Assembly: GCF_000768695.1 (NCBI RefSeq)
Contig: NZ_AVPL01000007.1
Location: forward strand, 1-64,000
Direction: 5' to 3'
Length of the DNA: 64,000 nt
Source of the DNA: Knoellia aerolata DSM 18566
GTDB lineage: Bacteria; Actinomycetota; Actinomycetes; Actinomycetales; Dermatophilaceae
The position numbers were made by a program, and so were the translations under genes. This document shows positions 1-9,490 of this stretch, piece by piece. Each line of letters starts with the position of its first letter. Within the stretch, counting starts at the first letter, position 1. Below the pieces are notes generated by a model, which was not told where the DNA came from, did not search any database, and worked only from the letters and a program-made list of their open reading frames with translations.

Positions 1-470
1 CCTGATCGTGCAGCAGTCCCGCCTGAGCGCATGAGTACAACGGTGCGCATCACCCCTGCCAGTCGCGGGAGCGGTATCGCGAGCTGGTGGGAGATGCCGA
101 GGGTGCCCTTCAACTCGGAGTGGGTAGGCGAGTTCAGCCACTTCGACATGGCGATGGCATCGCTGCTGCGCCGTGGCGCCATCCGATCTGGTGCATTCTG
201 CAGGTGCTCGACCAGTGGGTGGTGCGAGAAGAGTGTGTGGAGTTCGTTCGGCGGAGGGACTCGCTGGGCGACCCAACTAGGTGTCGAGTAGGGAACCTGG
301 CTCCCGGCGCTCGTAGAAACGGCATTGGCGGTGAAGACCTCGGCGTCGAAATGTGCGTCCAGGAAATGCTCCCCAACGAGCGCCCACGCCTCACTCGGGT
401 CCGGTGTGGCGAGCAGTGCAGTCACGAGATCAAGGAGCTTCTCGTATTCGGACTTCCAGACACCGCTCAT
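1..470 (-). CDS. N-terminal part of a probable LuxR-type transcriptional regulator, cut by the left edge
   Basis: An open frame of 156 codons runs leftward from an ATG at 468-470 to the window edge with no stop. A GGAGG box (476-480 on the opposite strand) sits 5 nt before the ATG. The protein begins MSGVWKSEYEKLLDLV and later has HPLVEHL, then SDAIAMSKWLNSPTHSEL, then LGISHQLAIPLP. This order of an HPL motif, a short linker, a W/L-rich helix and a 'LG...QLA..LP' segment resembles the N-terminal sensory half of actinobacterial LuxR-family regulators. The expected C-terminal HTH would lie outside the window, so the family call is tentative. Codon use is mixed (CTT, GAT, GTT, ACA), unlike the housekeeping genes further right. 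Confidence 0.62.
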   Translation of the reverse strand, partial: MSGVWKSEYEKLLDLVTALLATPDPSEAWALVGEHFLDAHFDAEVFTANAVSTSAGSQVPYSTPSWVAQRVPPPNELHTLFSHHPLVEHLQNAPDRMAPRRSSDAIAMSKWLNSPTHSELKGTLGISHQLAIPLPRLAGVMRTVVLMRSGGTAARS

Positions 471-739
471 TGCGACCTCCAGACGCAGGCTGGCGATGGT
501 TCCCGTCCCCAAGTCTGACGCCTCGCACCGGAGCCGGTGGGCCGTTTCGAGGTTGGGCCACCGACGTCGCGGCGCAACCCACCAGAGATCCGCACGCAGA
601 CTGCCACCACATGCCCTGAAACGTGGCAACAGTGCGTCTTTCCGCCGCCTGTTCGCCCTTCCGATGTAGGTGGATGAGTGCGGATCGATACAGACCACCA
701 CGCGCGTAGCGCTGGCGCTGCCGCGCGGGGTAGCCGCAC

Positions 740-1861
740 TCATAGTCCCTGGTCGGGCGGTCGGGCCCGTACGGGAGTTGCTGGAGAATCACTCGGCTGG
801 GTCGGTGTGATCGCCTCGAGCAGCTGGTCGGCGATGGTCGCCGAGTCGGCTGCCAGGTCGACCGTGGCGAATCTGATCCGATGTCCCTGGATCATGACTT
901 CCTCGTCGACTGGCTTACCCACCGCTGGGTGCAGCATCAGCCCTTCCGACTTCGGGTTGGTCTCTGACGCCTCTTGGGACATCAGGTAGGCATAGATCTG
1001 GTAGATGTAGCCGCTCCTCAGCTTGAGGTCGGCGAACTGGTTCGTCTTGGTGATGGACGTGAACTTGGTGTCGATGACGATTCGGCGACGGCCAGGCCCC
1101 GTCCGGTCCGGCTTGACGAGCTCGATGTCGAGCTTCATGCCGGGGAGTATTGCCGCCATGCCCGAGGACATGGAGGAGGTGTCCCACTTCAGTTGGGAGC
1201 CGTGACTGACCTTCCACCCTTGCGGTGTGAGGCGCAGCCGGTAGAAGCCCGCGCATGCTCTCTCGAACAGGTCGCGAAGGTAGCCCTCGTCCATGTCCGG
1301 AGCCGGCAGGAACTTGCCACCTTGGTCGGTCGTGGGGAGCGAGAAGTTGAGTAGCAGGTCGGCGGCCGCGATCATCTGCCTGTCGCGGACAAGAAGCCGC
1401 TCGCGGTGCAGGCTTGGCACGTGGCTCGGCGGTGGGCATGGGCCGCGGACACCCGCGGCCTCGAGCTGGAGGGCGAGCGACCGGAGGCGCGGCTCACCTG
1501 GGACGAGGACTGCAGCCCGCCAGAGCGCGGCCCTCACTAGACGGTTGGCCGGGGTGTCGGTGACGACCTCGTCGAACGTGCAGTGCACCTGCCCGCGGGT
1601 TAACAGCTGGTGCCGCGCCGTCGGCAGAACGTTGATCCGGCCGCGGACTCTGGTCACCGGCCGAGCGGTCTGCCGGAACCCCACGGAAAGGCCGGTGTGT
1701 ATCCGCTGCGTAACAGCGTCGGCGAGAATGCCGGCGACGAGGGCGGGGAGGTCCTCGGGGTTGTCCTCGGCGGCCACCAGCTGTTGGCCGACCGCGCGGT
1801 ACAGGGATGACGCGTACAGCTGAAGCAGCCATACGTTCCGGATCGGGATCCTCGGATTCAC
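740..1861 (-). CDS. mcrC: McrC-type subunit of a type IV restriction system
   Basis: Predicted 373-residue partner of the McrB GTPase; in the McrBC family McrC carries the nuclease that cleaves modified DNA. The N-terminus reads IPIRNVWLLQLYASSLY, typical of McrC. A PD-(D/E)xK-like core is visible: D245 in GMKLDIEL, then IDTKF with D264 and K266. The start chosen is the GTG at 1859-1861. It overlaps the mcrB stop in the form GTGA and fits where family members begin; an upstream extension would read into mcrB. The 4-nt overlap implies translational coupling and stoichiometric production with McrB. Family assignment is strong; substrate specificity is not readable here. Confidence 0.88.
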   Translation of the reverse strand: MNPRIPIRNVWLLQLYASSLYRAVGQQLVAAEDNPEDLPALVAGILADAVTQRIHTGLSVGFRQTARPVTRVRGRINVLPTARHQLLTRGQVHCTFDEVVTDTPANRLVRAALWRAAVLVPGEPRLRSLALQLEAAGVRGPCPPPSHVPSLHRERLLVRDRQMIAAADLLLNFSLPTTDQGGKFLPAPDMDEGYLRDLFERACAGFYRLRLTPQGWKVSHGSQLKWDTSSMSSGMAAILPGMKLDIELVKPDRTGPGRRRIVIDTKFTSITKTNQFADLKLRSGYIYQIYAYLMSQEASETNPKSEGLMLHPAVGKPVDEEVMIQGHRIRFATVDLAADSATIADQLLEAITPTQPSDSPATPVRARPPDQGL

Positions 1862-4020
1862 GGTCCGAGCAGAGCCTGACAGGAGCTCTCGGGGAGCTCC
1901 GGCCTGTCGAACCAGTACTCCTCGAGAAGTGGACGGACGTCGGTCTCGACGACGCGCCGCCACCAGTCGCGCGTGTCAAGCCCGGTCTGATCGAGGCTCA
2001 CCGCCGGTGTGAAGTAGCTGTGGCCGATGCAGTACTGCCGCCCGAGAGCGGTGTCCTGCGTGATGTCTTCGTTAAGCGCATCCAGCCGTTTGCCGTAAAC
2101 CTCAAGCCGCTCTCTGTCGTAGCCCAGCCCGGACACGTACTCCACCCAGTCGTCACCGAACTCGGGCTTGAGCTCGATGAAGGCAAACCGCCGCCGCAGC
2201 GCCATGTCTACGATGGCCAACGACCGGTCGGCGACGTTCATCGTGCCGATGAGGTGGAGGTTCGATGGAACGAAGAACACCTCGTCCTTGCTGCGAGGGT
2301 AGGCCAGCCGCATCGCTTGCTCGGGAGAGCGCTTGTCCGCCTCGATCAGCGTCAGCAGCTCGCCGAAGATCTGGGCCGGGTTGCCGCGGTTGATCTCTTC
2401 GATCACCAGGACGTACTCGTTGTCCGGGTCCGCGCTCGCCCGAGTACACATGTCCAGGAACGGGCCGTCCGCGAGCTCGAGTCCCGTGGACGACGTCGGC
2501 CGCCATCCTCGGACGAAGTCCTCGTAGGTGAGCGACGGATGGAACTGCAAGACCTGGACCCGCTTGCTGTTCTTCTGGTTGCAGAGCGCCCAGCCGAGCC
2601 GTCGGCCCAACCAGGTCTTTCCGGTGCCGGGTGGGCCCTGCAGGATGATGTTCTTCTTGGACTGGAGCCGTTCGAGCATCGGCTCCAGCTCCGTCTCAGG
2701 GATGAAGCACCCTTGGTCGCGGATCGACTCCAGGTCGTAGCTCTCGCCACCAAGGACGTCTGCTTCAGTGTCGCTCAGATCGTCGGGACCCGGGCCTGGT
2801 TCGGGTATCGACAAGGCGTTCCACGCTGCGTGAGAGAACTCGGGGAACGAGTTGAAGGGCGACGTGGAGTCCGCGATCCAGGCCGCCAGAATCTCCGTGT
2901 TGGCCAGGAATTGCTCGCCGTCTAGCTTGGCGTCGAGAGACAGCCGGACGGCGATGTCGGGGAACTTCGTCTTCAGGAACGCGGTGCTCGTCGAGTCGTA
3001 GGAGGCGAACGACCCGGGCCGGATCCAGTAGATCGCGATGGACAATTTGCGCGCACCGACACCCGGGCATGCGTCGAACGTTGCGACCAGGCGCTCTCGG
3101 GTGGCCTCGTTCGCGTCGGCTGCGTAGTCGACTGCCGCACGCCCGAGGTCCCACAGTGCGTCGATGTCGTGCTCTCCACGGTCCTTCTCCCAGTTGAAGA
3201 ACCACGAGTTGAGATTGTTGAGGACCGGCACCCCCGCGAACGACGTGGGATACGGCGGCGCGACGCCGAACTCCTCGCCGTACGCCGCGGCGATCAGAGC
3301 GCGTGCGTCGTTGCGAATGCCGCGGTTGAACGAGCCGAGCAGAGTGAACGGGTCTATGTCGCGCACTGGACCCCTGGACCCGTCAACGCGACGGTCACCC
3401 CGCAGATACTTGAACAGCTGGGGGCGCTGGGACGCGGTAGAAGCCGCCCACATCTTGTCGAGGAGTGCAGTCCGGTCTCCGCGGAACTGCATCAGTGCGT
3501 CAGCCAACCGCGGGTAGAAATCCGACCACGAGTAGTCCGGTTTTGTGTCCGGCTGCGGCGTGGCGAGGAGATGTCCGATCTCGTCCTCGCCTGTCACGAT
3601 CTGGAAGAGCGTTGTCGCTGAGCTGATTTCCTCTTGGGCTGCGTACGACAGCTCGTCGCGAGGAACAGCCTTGCGAATCCATTCCACAGGTCGCCACTGC
3701 TTGTGCACGTCGCTCTCGGGGTGGAACTCGTAGGGACCCGACACTCGGCCGATGTTTAGCGTGCTGGTCTGGCGATCCGGACAAACCACGATGTCGCCGA
3801 CCTTCATGGCATGGACGAACCGATACACCGTGCCGGCCTGGTTGGGGATGCTGGCCTCGTCGATCTGTGGCATCCGCTCAGCCACCGCTGCCTTGAAGGC
3901 CTCGCGCGTGGCTCCGAGTTCCGACAGGTCGCCCATCTCGTCCCAGCCGATCCGCACGGCCTCGTCCGCGAGAGGATCAACGCTGGTCTGATTGTTGTGG
4001 ATGCCCCACGTCGTAGCCAT
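1858..4020 (-). CDS. mcrB: McrB-type AAA+ GTPase of a type IV restriction system, with EVE/PUA-like N-terminal domain
   Basis: 720 residues from the ATG at 4018-4020 (MATTWGIHNNQ); the longer frame to 4230 has no family support. The C-terminal half is an AAA+ motor: Walker A GPPGTGKT at residues 462-469, Walker B VIEEIN with E541/E542, followed by NRGNP (544-548), the McrB signature. Residues ~1-130 (W-G-I-H start, IGWDEMGDLSEL, RFVHAMKVGDIVV, IGRVSGPYEF) resemble the EVE/PUA-like reader domain at the N-terminus of some modification-dependent restriction proteins. This would be the module that recognises modified bases, in place of the E. coli McrB N-domain. A helical segment lies between reader and motor. 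It is followed by mcrC with a 4-nt overlap. Codon use is less GC-biased than downstream genes, consistent with an acquired defence cassette. Confidence 0.88.
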   Translation of the reverse strand: MATTWGIHNNQTSVDPLADEAVRIGWDEMGDLSELGATREAFKAAVAERMPQIDEASIPNQAGTVYRFVHAMKVGDIVVCPDRQTSTLNIGRVSGPYEFHPESDVHKQWRPVEWIRKAVPRDELSYAAQEEISSATTLFQIVTGEDEIGHLLATPQPDTKPDYSWSDFYPRLADALMQFRGDRTALLDKMWAASTASQRPQLFKYLRGDRRVDGSRGPVRDIDPFTLLGSFNRGIRNDARALIAAAYGEEFGVAPPYPTSFAGVPVLNNLNSWFFNWEKDRGEHDIDALWDLGRAAVDYAADANEATRERLVATFDACPGVGARKLSIAIYWIRPGSFASYDSTSTAFLKTKFPDIAVRLSLDAKLDGEQFLANTEILAAWIADSTSPFNSFPEFSHAAWNALSIPEPGPGPDDLSDTEADVLGGESYDLESIRDQGCFIPETELEPMLERLQSKKNIILQGPPGTGKTWLGRRLGWALCNQKNSKRVQVLQFHPSLTYEDFVRGWRPTSSTGLELADGPFLDMCTRASADPDNEYVLVIEEINRGNPAQIFGELLTLIEADKRSPEQAMRLAYPRSKDEVFFVPSNLHLIGTMNVADRSLAIVDMALRRRFAFIELKPEFGDDWVEYVSGLGYDRERLEVYGKRLDALNEDITQDTALGRQYCIGHSYFTPAVSLDQTGLDTRDWWRRVVETDVRPLLEEYWFDRPELPESSCQALLGP

Positions 4021-4267
4021 GGTGGGTAGCCTTGCCGACCCGGCGACGATCCGGAAGGCCGATCCGCAGATTCGGCCCACCACCGGGAGGGCGAACCAAG
4101 ACGGGCCAGCGCACCATCGACTCCACCAGAGCGGATCACACTCCACCAGAACGGGTACTTTAGGCCCTCCAGCTCCAGCGGCATGTAACCCCCACGGATG
4201 ATCGAAAACGTCCTCGCAGACGGTGCGCATGACAAGCAGTTACGGACGGATCAATGGTGCGTCTCAT

Positions 4268-4334
4268 CGCCGCGAATGCCTGTAACGCCACGTCGACGTA
4301 ACGCCGCGAATGCCTGTGACGCCACGTCGACGTC
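4268..4334. repeat. Two-copy 34-bp direct repeat
   Basis: The segment starting CGCCGCGAATGCCTGT at 4268 recurs at 4302 with one internal substitution (TGTAACGCC versus TGTGACGCC). Both copies end in CCACGTCGACGT. The period is 34 bp. It lies in noncoding DNA about 250 bp upstream of the mcrB start. The copies are too few for a CRISPR and there is no spacer between them. It may be a recent duplication or a protein-binding site. Confidence 0.85.
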
Positions 4335-4428
4335 AGGCGCCCCCAAAGACTGGATCAACGATCGGCTGACCCTTGGATAGTGGCCCTGAGGCGCCAGCGC
4401 TGTCGGCCACGATGACAGGTCAGCCACT

Positions 4429-4498
4429 CACTTGATGAGAGTGAGTCACTCCACTTGATGAGAGTGAGTCACTCCACTTGATGAGAGTGAGTCACTCC
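4429..4498. repeat. Three tandem 23-bp units containing a near-palindrome
   Basis: Units start at 4429, 4452 and 4475 and read CACTTGATGAGAGTGAGTCA followed by CTC. Copies are identical by eye over the full unit. Each contains AGTGAGTCACT, an inverted repeat with 5-bp arms around one base. Three head-to-tail copies with a 23-bp period (about two helical turns) put the palindromes on one DNA face. That arrangement suits an operator or iteron bound by a repressor or replication-type protein. The function is inference. Confidence 0.88.
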
Positions 4499-4752
4499 GC
4501 CCAACGGAGCGCACCGGCCGAGGCTGCCCAATTCATTCTCGCCAACACAAGCTGAGGTGGGACCCGCCCCGGATCCGCCTACCCACGCTTTGCGGAGAGT
4601 GGAAGCTGATCTGCGGCACCCACCTGCGCAAGCTCTACCTAGAACGCTCGCCGACCCCACCGCCGCGTCCCATGGCGGGATCAGGGCGAGATCAGCGTGG
4701 ATCAAGGCCTCTCCAGAAGCCGACGCGGAGGCGCGTGAACTAGCGTGGCGTC

Positions 4753-5535
4753 GTGACGTTGAACCATGTGAGACGCGGAAGCGGCAGTCCGCTGTTGCTC
4801 GTGCACGGTCTCGGCGCAGGGTGGCGATCCTGGATGCCCATCATCAAGGAACTGGCCGAGCACCGTGAGGTCATCGCCGTCGACCTACCTGGGTTCGGAG
4901 AAACGCCACCCTTGACCGGCGAGGTTTCGATCGCCACCCTGACCGACTCCGTCGCGAACTTCATCCGCGAAGAGGGACTGGACGGGGTTGCCACTGTCGG
5001 CCAGTCGATGGGCGGCCGAATGGTGCTTGAGCTCGCGCGACGAGGAGTCGGCGGCGACACCGTGGCTCTAGACCCGGGCGGCTTTTGGAGCGACCGCGAG
5101 CTCGCCGTCTTCAGCGCCACACTACGGCCGTCAATTGCTCTGGCCCGAGCCGTCCGAGGAAGGCTGCCGTCACTGCTCGCCACACCGGTGGGCAGGACCC
5201 TGCTGCTCGCGCAGCTGTCAGCGCGGCCTTGGGCGCTCTCGCCCGAGACCGTGCTGCCGGACGTGAGCGGGCTGGCCGACTCCCCAGCGACCGGCGCCGC
5301 CTTGGATGCCCTGACCAAAGGGCCCAAGCAACAGGGCGCCCCGGCAGGCACAGTGCCCGGCCGGGTCACGATCGGGTGGGGGCGTCGTGACCTAGTGACC
5401 GTGCCGAGACAGGCCGCACGTGCAGCGGAGCTGTTCCCCGACGCGGTGCTGCACTGGTTCGAGCGGTGCGGTCACTTCCCTCAATGGGACGCACCGCACG
5501 AAGCGATCCGACTGGTCCTGGACAGAACCGATTGA
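4753..5535 (+). CDS. Alpha/beta hydrolase
   Basis: 260 residues from a GTG at 4753. The alpha/beta-hydrolase fold landmarks are all present: LLLVHGLGAGWRSW (HG oxyanion motif), AVDLPGFGETPP, nucleophile elbow GQSMGG with S85, an acid in GRRDLV (D213), and C-terminal HFPQWD with catalytic H241. No secretion signal is seen, so a cytosolic esterase or hydrolase is likely. The substrate cannot be inferred. It stands alone, with about 400 bp of noncoding DNA after it and the repeat-bearing interval before it. Base usage is intermediate between the mcrBC region and the flanking housekeeping genes. Confidence 0.85.
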   Translation: MTLNHVRRGSGSPLLLVHGLGAGWRSWMPIIKELAEHREVIAVDLPGFGETPPLTGEVSIATLTDSVANFIREEGLDGVATVGQSMGGRMVLELARRGVGGDTVALDPGGFWSDRELAVFSATLRPSIALARAVRGRLPSLLATPVGRTLLLAQLSARPWALSPETVLPDVSGLADSPATGAALDALTKGPKQQGAPAGTVPGRVTIGWGRRDLVTVPRQAARAAELFPDAVLHWFERCGHFPQWDAPHEAIRLVLDRTD

Positions 5536-5933
5536 GGCCGGCTCCTCTGCCCAGGCGACCACCACACCCGCCGCCTACGCCTCAATCCACCGATTGGCCG
5601 GGCGCGGTGTGCTGATCGGGCTCCCGGGCTGAGGCTCGAATGGGGGCGTGGCTCACCGCCGCCTCGCGTGCCGGTTTCGTAACGCCCGCGGCTCGACCGG
5701 ATCTCTGCCGCGGTGCCCGCGTCTTTCTGACGCAAACGTCCGTGTTGTCACGCTGACACGGAAGCACCCCGGGCTGGATCAAGGAGCCGACGGGGGTACC
5801 AGCGGCTCCTGACTCAGGACTCGATCGTCCACGACGCCGCTCGTGGGCTGGCTGTCGCCGCCGCCAACTAGGCTCGGTCGCGCACACCGCGACGTCGGCT
5901 GTGCCTTCCCAGCGCCCCCAGAGAGGTGACACC
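5536..5933. other. Intergenic interval without a recognised gene
   Basis: About 400 bp between the hydrolase and the methyltransferase. The only structure noticed is TGTCA-CGC-TGACA at 5746-5758, a short inverted repeat inside a longer imperfect CGTG...CACG arrangement. It could be an operator for the methyltransferase/dinB pair. The GC level rises to that of the housekeeping chromosome across this interval. Confidence 0.4.
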
Positions 5934-6710
5934 GTGAGTGACGACCCGTCGAGCACCCGACGTGCGGGAGTCTCGACCTCACCCCGGACCGCCGCCATGT
6001 GGGCAGCTGTCGACGAGGTCGTCCGCGCCCGATCGGACGAGCTCCAGCGCCCGCTCCGCGTCATCGACCTCGGAGGAGGCACCGGGGGGCTCGCCGTGCC
6101 GCTGGCCGTCTCCGGCCACGACGTCACCGTCGTCGACCCCAGCCCCGACGCGCTCGCCTCGCTCCGTCGTCGGGCCGCGGAGGCCCAGGCGTCCTCGCGG
6201 GTGAGTGCCGTCCAGGGTGACGCCGACACCCTGTCGTCCCTCGTGGGTCGTGACCAGCCCGACCTCGTGCTCTGCCACGGCACCCTCGAGTACGTCGACG
6301 ACCCGGCGACCACCCTGGCCCAGGTCGCCGCCGTCCTGCCGCCCGGCGGCATCCTCAGCCTCGTCGTCCCGCAGCGCGCCGGGGCCGTGGTGGCGCGAGC
6401 CCTCGCCGGCCAGTTCGCCCAGGCCCGGGCGGCGATGGAGCGCCCCGACGGGCGCTGGGGCGACGCCGACCCGGTCCCGCGACGCTTCGACCGGGACGGC
6501 ATCATCGCCCTCCTCGAGACCGCCGGCCTCACGACGACGCGAGCACACGGCATACGGATCTTCAGCGACCTCGTGCCCTCGGTCCTCGTCGACTCCGACG
6601 CCGACCGGGCGGCCCTGCTCGACCTCGAGCGGGCCGTCGCCACGCACCCCGACTTCGCCGCCCTCGCCGACCTCGGGACCTCCCTGCACGTCATCGCCAC
6701 CCGAGCCTGA
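5934..6710 (+). CDS. Class I SAM-dependent methyltransferase
   Basis: 258 residues from the GTG at 5934, which has AGAGGTG upstream; an in-frame GTG at 5901 lacks a ribosome site. Motif I of the Rossmann-fold methyltransferases is clear (VIDLGGGTGGLAVPLA), followed by VTVVDPSPDAL (acidic loop binding the SAM ribose) and LVLCHGTLEYVDD (motif IV region). The C-terminal half is more variable (RRFDRDGIIALLETAGL), as in small-molecule or tRNA-modifying enzymes of this group. The substrate is unknown. It ends 8 nt before dinB, so the two are probably one transcript. Confidence 0.85.
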   Translation: MSDDPSSTRRAGVSTSPRTAAMWAAVDEVVRARSDELQRPLRVIDLGGGTGGLAVPLAVSGHDVTVVDPSPDALASLRRRAAEAQASSRVSAVQGDADTLSSLVGRDQPDLVLCHGTLEYVDDPATTLAQVAAVLPPGGILSLVVPQRAGAVVARALAGQFAQARAAMERPDGRWGDADPVPRRFDRDGIIALLETAGLTTTRAHGIRIFSDLVPSVLVDSDADRAALLDLERAVATHPDFAALADLGTSLHVIATRA

Positions 6711-6718
6711 GAGCGGCC

Positions 6719-7972
<1,254 letters not shown>

Positions 7973-8080
7973 GGTGACCAGCACCCCAGCTGGCGAATGC
8001 AACGAAACCGCGACGTCATGCGTTGTCCCTGGTGGAGGATCATCACAGGACCACGCACCGTCGCACACCGGGAGGACGCC

Positions 8081-8476
8081 GTGCCGCTTTCAGAGCACGA
8101 GCAGAGGATGCTCGCGCAGTTGGAGCAGGCCCTCGCCGAGGAGGACCCCAAGTTCGCCTCGAGCATGGAGGGCACTCGCCGCGGCGGTCCCACGCGTCTG
8201 CGCTGGATCATCGGCGTCACCGGTGTGGTCGTCGGCCTCGGCCTCGTCCTCGTCGGCATCAACACGACGATGTGGGTCGGTGCGGCCGGTTTCGCCGTGA
8301 TGGTGGCGGCGGTCGCCTTCTCGCTCACCCCGCCGCGACGCGGCAAGCTCGCCGTGGTGCGCGACGACGGCACCGCGGGTCCGGCCGGGTCAGGGCGTCG
8401 CCAGAAGAGCGGCTCGGGGTTCATGGACAAGCTCGACGACCGTTGGGACCGGCGCGGCCGCGACGGCTGGAGCTGA
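8081..8476 (+). CDS. DUF3040 small membrane protein
   Basis: 131 residues from the GTG at 8081, which has GGGAGG (about 8070-8075) in front; longer in-frame starts lack this. The N-terminus PLSEHEQRMLAQLEQALAEE followed by DPKFAS is the DUF3040 signature. Two hydrophobic helices follow (IIGVTGVVVGLGLVLVGI and GAAGFAVMVAAVAFSL), then a polar G/R-rich cytosolic tail. The family is widespread in Actinobacteria and frequently close to dinB; its function is unknown. Confidence 0.88.
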   Translation: MPLSEHEQRMLAQLEQALAEEDPKFASSMEGTRRGGPTRLRWIIGVTGVVVGLGLVLVGINTTMWVGAAGFAVMVAAVAFSLTPPRRGKLAVVRDDGTAGPAGSGRRQKSGSGFMDKLDDRWDRRGRDGWS

Positions 8477-8535
8477 CCGCCGGGGGACGAGCAGCACGGC
8501 GGCGTATGCCGTCCGGGCGCCTTCCCGGGTCCCGC

Positions 8536-8997
8536 TCAGGTGGCGAGGACGCCGACGACCCACGTCGCGGCGATGATGACGCCGGCGCACAGCTCGATGC
8601 CCATGCTCGTCATGACGGCGACGACGGCGTGCCTGGTGCGGGCCCACGCCTGGGCCCGGTCACGGCTGCGCCCCTGCTCGACGAGGAAGATGCCGCCGAC
8701 GAATCCGATGACGAAGCCGACCACCGGGATGACGAACATCCCGACGACGCCGAGCAGGACGGCGAGGAGCAGTGTCGAGGTCGTGACGCCCTGGGAGCGC
8801 AGCCGCTTGCCCGGCACGAGGAACTGGATGACCACGCCCGCGAGGTAGATCGCGACGCAGATGCCGAAGACGGTCCACGCGGTGGAGCCACCGGTCTCGT
8901 AGGCCCAGAGGAGCACCCCGACCACCGCGACGAGCAGGCCGGGGACGACCGGAACGACGATGCCGACGATCCCCACGATGATGAGGATCGCCGGCAC
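8536..8997 (-). CDS. DUF456 membrane protein
   Basis: About 153 residues from the GTG at 8997. The frame stays open further upstream, but that part would overlap the DUF7455-type gene and is not membrane-like. Features seen: several hydrophobic segments, glycine-rich LIIVGIVGIVVPVVPGLLVA and VVGFVIGFVGGIFLVEQGR, a pattern typical of DUF456 (repeated GxxG helices forming a small bundle). It is convergent with the DUF3040 gene. The role is unknown. The start is uncertain by a few codons; a TTG about 16 codons further upstream is an alternative. Confidence 0.72.
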   Translation of the reverse strand: MPAILIIVGIVGIVVPVVPGLLVAVVGVLLWAYETGGSTAWTVFGICVAIYLAGVVIQFLVPGKRLRSQGVTTSTLLLAVLLGVVGMFVIPVVGFVIGFVGGIFLVEQGRSRDRAQAWARTRHAVVAVMTSMGIELCAGVIIAATWVVGVLAT

Positions 8998-9037
8998 CCA
9001 GACGCTGGTGCCCTCCGGCAGGAGGTTCAACGCGGGG

Positions 9038-9256
9038 TCAGACGTCGATGTCCGCCGCGGCGGGCGGCTCCGTGAGTCGGTCGCTCTCGTCCACGATGTC
9101 GGCGTGGTCGCGCAGCTTGGGCAGGTGCTCGCGCCCGTGGTGGGCGCAGAAGAGCAGCTCACCACCGACGTGGAGCGTCGCTCGCACATAGGCCTGGGCA
9201 CCACAGCGGTCGCAGCGGTCCGCGGTGGTCAGGATGGGTGCCAGTGCGGTGGTCAC
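9038..9256 (-). CDS. DUF7455-type small zinc-ribbon protein
   Basis: 72 residues from the GTG at 9256 (VTTALAPILTTADRCDRCGA); an ATG 12 codons upstream is possible. Two metal-ligand pairs are visible: CDRC near residue 16 and FCAHHGREH further on, giving a C-x2-C / C-x2-H-type ribbon. The family is a short actinobacterial protein commonly found beside DNA topoisomerase or sigma-factor genes. That matches its position here, divergent from parE. No biochemical role is established as far as I know. Confidence 0.78.
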   Translation of the reverse strand: MTTALAPILTTADRCDRCGAQAYVRATLHVGGELLFCAHHGREHLPKLRDHADIVDESDRLTEPPAAADIDV

Positions 9257-9286
9257 ATCGGCCTCCTCGGCTGATCTCGTCAATGG

Positions 9287-9306
9287 GCCCACGCGATTAC
9301 GTGGGC
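9287..9306. promoter_or_regulatory. Inverted repeat between the zinc-ribbon gene and parE
   Basis: GCCCACG and CGTGGGC (7-bp perfect arms) flank the 6-nt CGATTA. It lies 30 bp outside the zinc-ribbon gene start, within the 234-bp divergent promoter region shared with parE. There is no U-tract, so an operator is as likely as a transcript hairpin. Confidence 0.4.
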
Positions 9307-9490
9307 GTCAGGCGTTGCAACAGTCAAACACGCCCAGCTCTTCCCGAGGGGGAGGCGCCCGTGATGTGACCGTTCCGATGCCAACACGAGGAATTCTTGC
9401 CCACGGGTCCGACAGCGCGCCTCGGCGGGGTCGTCAGGGGCCCCGGTTAGCCTGTGGACTCCGCCCGCACGAGCTCCCCGAGAGGACCGC

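Larger units (their letters stand above)
4021..4752. other. Repeat-bearing noncoding interval between mcrB and the hydrolase gene
   Basis: About 730 bp without a convincing gene. Short frames exist on both strands, but none has a recognisable protein, a good ribosome site and extent together. The interval holds a 34-bp direct duplication (4268-4334) and three 23-bp tandem units (4429-4498). The mcrBC promoter should lie just right of 4020, and the promoter of the hydrolase gene at the right end. Confidence 0.6.

Noticed and set aside
467-739. Minus-strand open frame of 90 codons whose stop overlaps the regulator start
   Set aside because: Composition is Arg/Pro/Ser-rich and has no ribosome site; overlap looks accidental.
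1807-2925. Plus-strand frame of 372 codons
   Set aside because: Antisense shadow of mcrB; the mcrB strand has Walker motifs and a real partner gene.
4198-4380. Plus-strand 60-codon frame
   Set aside because: Encodes the 34-bp duplication in translation; no similarity recognised and no ribosome site.
4429-4498. Possible CRISPR array
   Set aside because: Units are contiguous without spacers and only three copies; no cas genes.
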